This document shows positions 5,533-6,739 of a DNA stretch of 6,739 nt, in pieces; the stretch's first letter is position 1; each line of letters starts with the position of its first letter. The translations under genes were made by a program, and so were the position numbers. This DNA is from Intrasporangiaceae bacterium (lineage in GTDB: Bacteria; Actinomycetota; Actinomycetes; Actinomycetales; Dermatophilaceae): contig JAAYSB010000042.1 of assembly GCA_012518475.1 (NCBI GenBank), positions 1 through 6,739 of the forward strand. Reading direction: 5' to 3'. The notes under the pieces were generated by a model, which did not search any database, was not told the origin of the DNA, and saw nothing but the letters and a program-made list of their open reading frames with translations.

Positions 5533-6660
5533 ATGACTGACCGCACTCTGCTCGAGGCCCTCGCCGAGGAGGGAGTGTCGATCTGGCTCGACGATCTCTC
5601 CCGGGAACGGATCGAGTCCGGCAATCTCCAGGAGCTCATCGAGAACAAGGGCGTCGTCGGTGTGACGACGAACCCCTCCATCTTCCAGGCGGCTCTCGCC
5701 GACGGTGAGGCGTACTCCGCGCAGATCGGTCAGCTCGCCGAGGCCGGCGCCTCGGTCGACGAGGCCGTCTTCGCGCTGACGACCGACGACGTGCGCGCCG
5801 CGTGCGACATCTTCATGCCGTTGTACGAGGCGACCGACGGGGTGGATGGCCGGGTGTCCATCGAGGTGGACCCGCGACTGGCCCACGACACCACCGGCAC
5901 CATCGAGTCCGCCAGAGTCCTCGCCGAGGCAGTCGACCGGCCCAACCTGCTCATCAAGATCCCGGCGACGGTGGAGGGACTGCCGGCGATCTCCTCCGTG
6001 CTCGCCGAGGGCATCTCTGTCAACGTCACCCTGATCTTCGGCCTGGACCGCTACCGGGCCGTCATGAGCGCCTTCCTCATCGGGCTCGAGCAGGCCCGCG
6101 AAGCCGGCCTGGACCTCTCGACGATCCACTCGGTGGCCTCCTTCTTCGTCAGCCGCCTCGACACCGAGGTGGACAACCGGCTCGACGCGATCGGCAGCGA
6201 CGAGGCCCGGTCCCTCAAGGGGAAGGCCGCCGTCGCCAACGCCCGACTCGCCTACCAGGCCTACGAGGAGGTCTTCTCGACCCCCCGTTGGCAGACCCTG
6301 GCTGACGACGGAGCGCGACCGCAGCGCCCGCTGTGGGCCTCCACCGGCGTGAAGAACCCGGACTACCCAGACACCCTCTACGTCACCGAGCTCGCCGCCC
6401 CTGGAACGGTGAACACGATGCCGGAGAAGACTCTCGACGCGGTGATCGACCACGGTGGCCTCGACGCCTCGGCCTCGTTCGCCGGACAGTCCGCTCGCTA
6501 TGCCGAGGCAAGCAAGGTCCTCGACGACCTGGAGCTGCTCGGAATCAGCTATACAGAAGTGACCGACCTGCTCGAGCGGGAAGGTGTCGAGAAGTTCGCG
6601 GCGTCGTGGGACCAGCTCCTTGCCGGCGTCGCGACCGAGCTGGAGAAGGCGTCCGAATGA
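5533..6660 (+). CDS. tal: Transaldolase (long actinobacterial/cyanobacterial type)
   Basis: Cytoplasmic enzyme that transfers a dihydroxyacetone unit from sedoheptulose-7-P to glyceraldehyde-3-P through a Schiff base, giving fructose-6-P and erythrose-4-P. It works with the transketolase encoded 3 bases upstream. The product has 375 residues, the usual size for the long form. In order: SIWLDDLSRERI (16-27) with the catalytic Asp, VTTNPSIF (44-51), SIEVDPR (109-115) with the catalytic Glu E111, and LLIKIPAT (139-146), where K142 forms the Schiff base. These are followed by NVTLIFGLDRY (164-174), SVASFFVSRLD (200-210) and RPLWASTGVKNP (265-276). All key residues are present and the length is complete. 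The ATG has a good ribosome binding site, and the stop codon overlaps the next start (ATGA). Confidence 0.98.
   Translation: MTDRTLLEALAEEGVSIWLDDLSRERIESGNLQELIENKGVVGVTTNPSIFQAALADGEAYSAQIGQLAEAGASVDEAVFALTTDDVRAACDIFMPLYEATDGVDGRVSIEVDPRLAHDTTGTIESARVLAEAVDRPNLLIKIPATVEGLPAISSVLAEGISVNVTLIFGLDRYRAVMSAFLIGLEQAREAGLDLSTIHSVASFFVSRLDTEVDNRLDAIGSDEARSLKGKAAVANARLAYQAYEEVFSTPRWQTLADDGARPQRPLWASTGVKNPDYPDTLYVTELAAPGTVNTMPEKTLDAVIDHGGLDASASFAGQSARYAEASKVLDDLELLGISYTEVTDLLEREGVEKFAASWDQLLAGVATELEKASE
6642..6649 (+). promoter_or_regulatory. Ribosome binding site of the gene after tal
   Basis: GGAGAAGG lies 7 bases before the ATG at 6657, inside the end of tal. It supports 6657 over the in-frame ATG at 6669, which it serves less well. 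Confidence 0.75.
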
Positions 6661-6739
6661 GCATCAACATGGCAGTGGCAGCATCCGGCGCAGCAGCGGC
6701 AGCCGTCGAGTCGGCCGTTCCCGGGCTGGTGTCCGACCA
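6657..6739 (+). CDS. pgi: Probable glucose-6-phosphate isomerase, N-terminal start only (3' end outside window)
   Basis: The first 27 codons of a gene whose ATG overlaps the tal stop by 4 bases. The residues are Ala- and Val-rich: MSINMAVAASG, then an Ala run, then AVESAVPGLVSD. This resembles the N-terminus of glucose-6-phosphate isomerases encoded after tal in other Micrococcales, which also carry an AV...VP.LV-D pattern before the conserved sugar-isomerase domain. No catalytic motif is inside the window, so the call rests on this short similarity and on gene order. If correct, the enzyme interconverts fructose-6-P, the transaldolase product, and glucose-6-P. Another enzyme, such as glucose-6-phosphate dehydrogenase (zwf), is less likely because its Rossmann glycine motif is absent from these residues. 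Confidence 0.7.
   Translation, partial: MSINMAVAASGAAAAAVESAVPGLVSD

Noticed and set aside
5410..6453. 347-codon open frame on the minus strand opposite tal
   Set aside because: Antisense shadow of tal and the tkt tail with biased Gly/Val/Asp/Arg content and no domain.
1..6739. CRISPR arrays, tRNA or rRNA genes, insertion sequences, attachment sites
   Set aside because: I saw no regularly spaced repeats, tRNA cloverleaf or transposase motifs. Almost all of the window is accounted for by conserved housekeeping genes.

Overview
The window is from a high-GC Gram-positive bacterium (Actinomycetota), most likely order Micrococcales. Codon third positions are strongly G/C and GTG starts are frequent. 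The gene order matches a block conserved in that phylum: a two-gene ABC transporter (in mycobacteria next to the suf genes), ctaA, ctaB facing the other way, then tkt and tal. A glucose-6-phosphate isomerase start directly after tal is more typical of Micrococcales than of mycobacteria, where zwf follows tal. I cannot name a genus. All assignments are by recognition of motifs and gene order; no search was run.

Layout. (1) 1-1040: the 3' end of an ABC exporter ATPase gene, translationally coupled through a 4-base overlap to an ABC-2 type permease. (2) 1041-1194: a non-coding stretch with a long, nearly perfect inverted repeat, a shorter hairpin overlapping it, and a possible leaderless promoter for ctaA. 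(3) About 1195-2139: ctaA, heme A synthase, on the + strand. (4) 2165-3130: ctaB, heme O synthase, on the - strand, convergent with ctaA. The two stop codons are about 25 bases apart and lie in a 16-base tandem duplication. (5) 3131-3288: a divergent intergenic region with candidate -10 elements for ctaB and tkt. (6) 3289-6739: tkt, tal and the start of pgi, packed as one operon (3-base gap, then an ATGA overlap), each with a visible Shine-Dalgarno sequence.

How the genes work together. CtaB adds a farnesyl chain to heme b to give heme O, and CtaA oxidises heme O to heme A for aa3-type cytochrome c oxidase. Although they act in sequence, here they are separate convergent transcription units. 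tkt and tal form the reversible non-oxidative pentose phosphate pathway, and pgi links its fructose-6-phosphate product to glucose-6-phosphate. zwf, opcA and pgl would be expected downstream of the window. The substrate of the ABC transporter is unknown; its place beside ctaA suggests, but does not show, a link to heme or cytochrome oxidase supply.

This is mainly a conserved housekeeping region. I found no new defence, mobile or biosynthetic system. The points most worth a second look are the long inverted repeat upstream of ctaA, the basic low-complexity tail of transketolase, and an Asn at an expected heme-ligand His position in CtaA.
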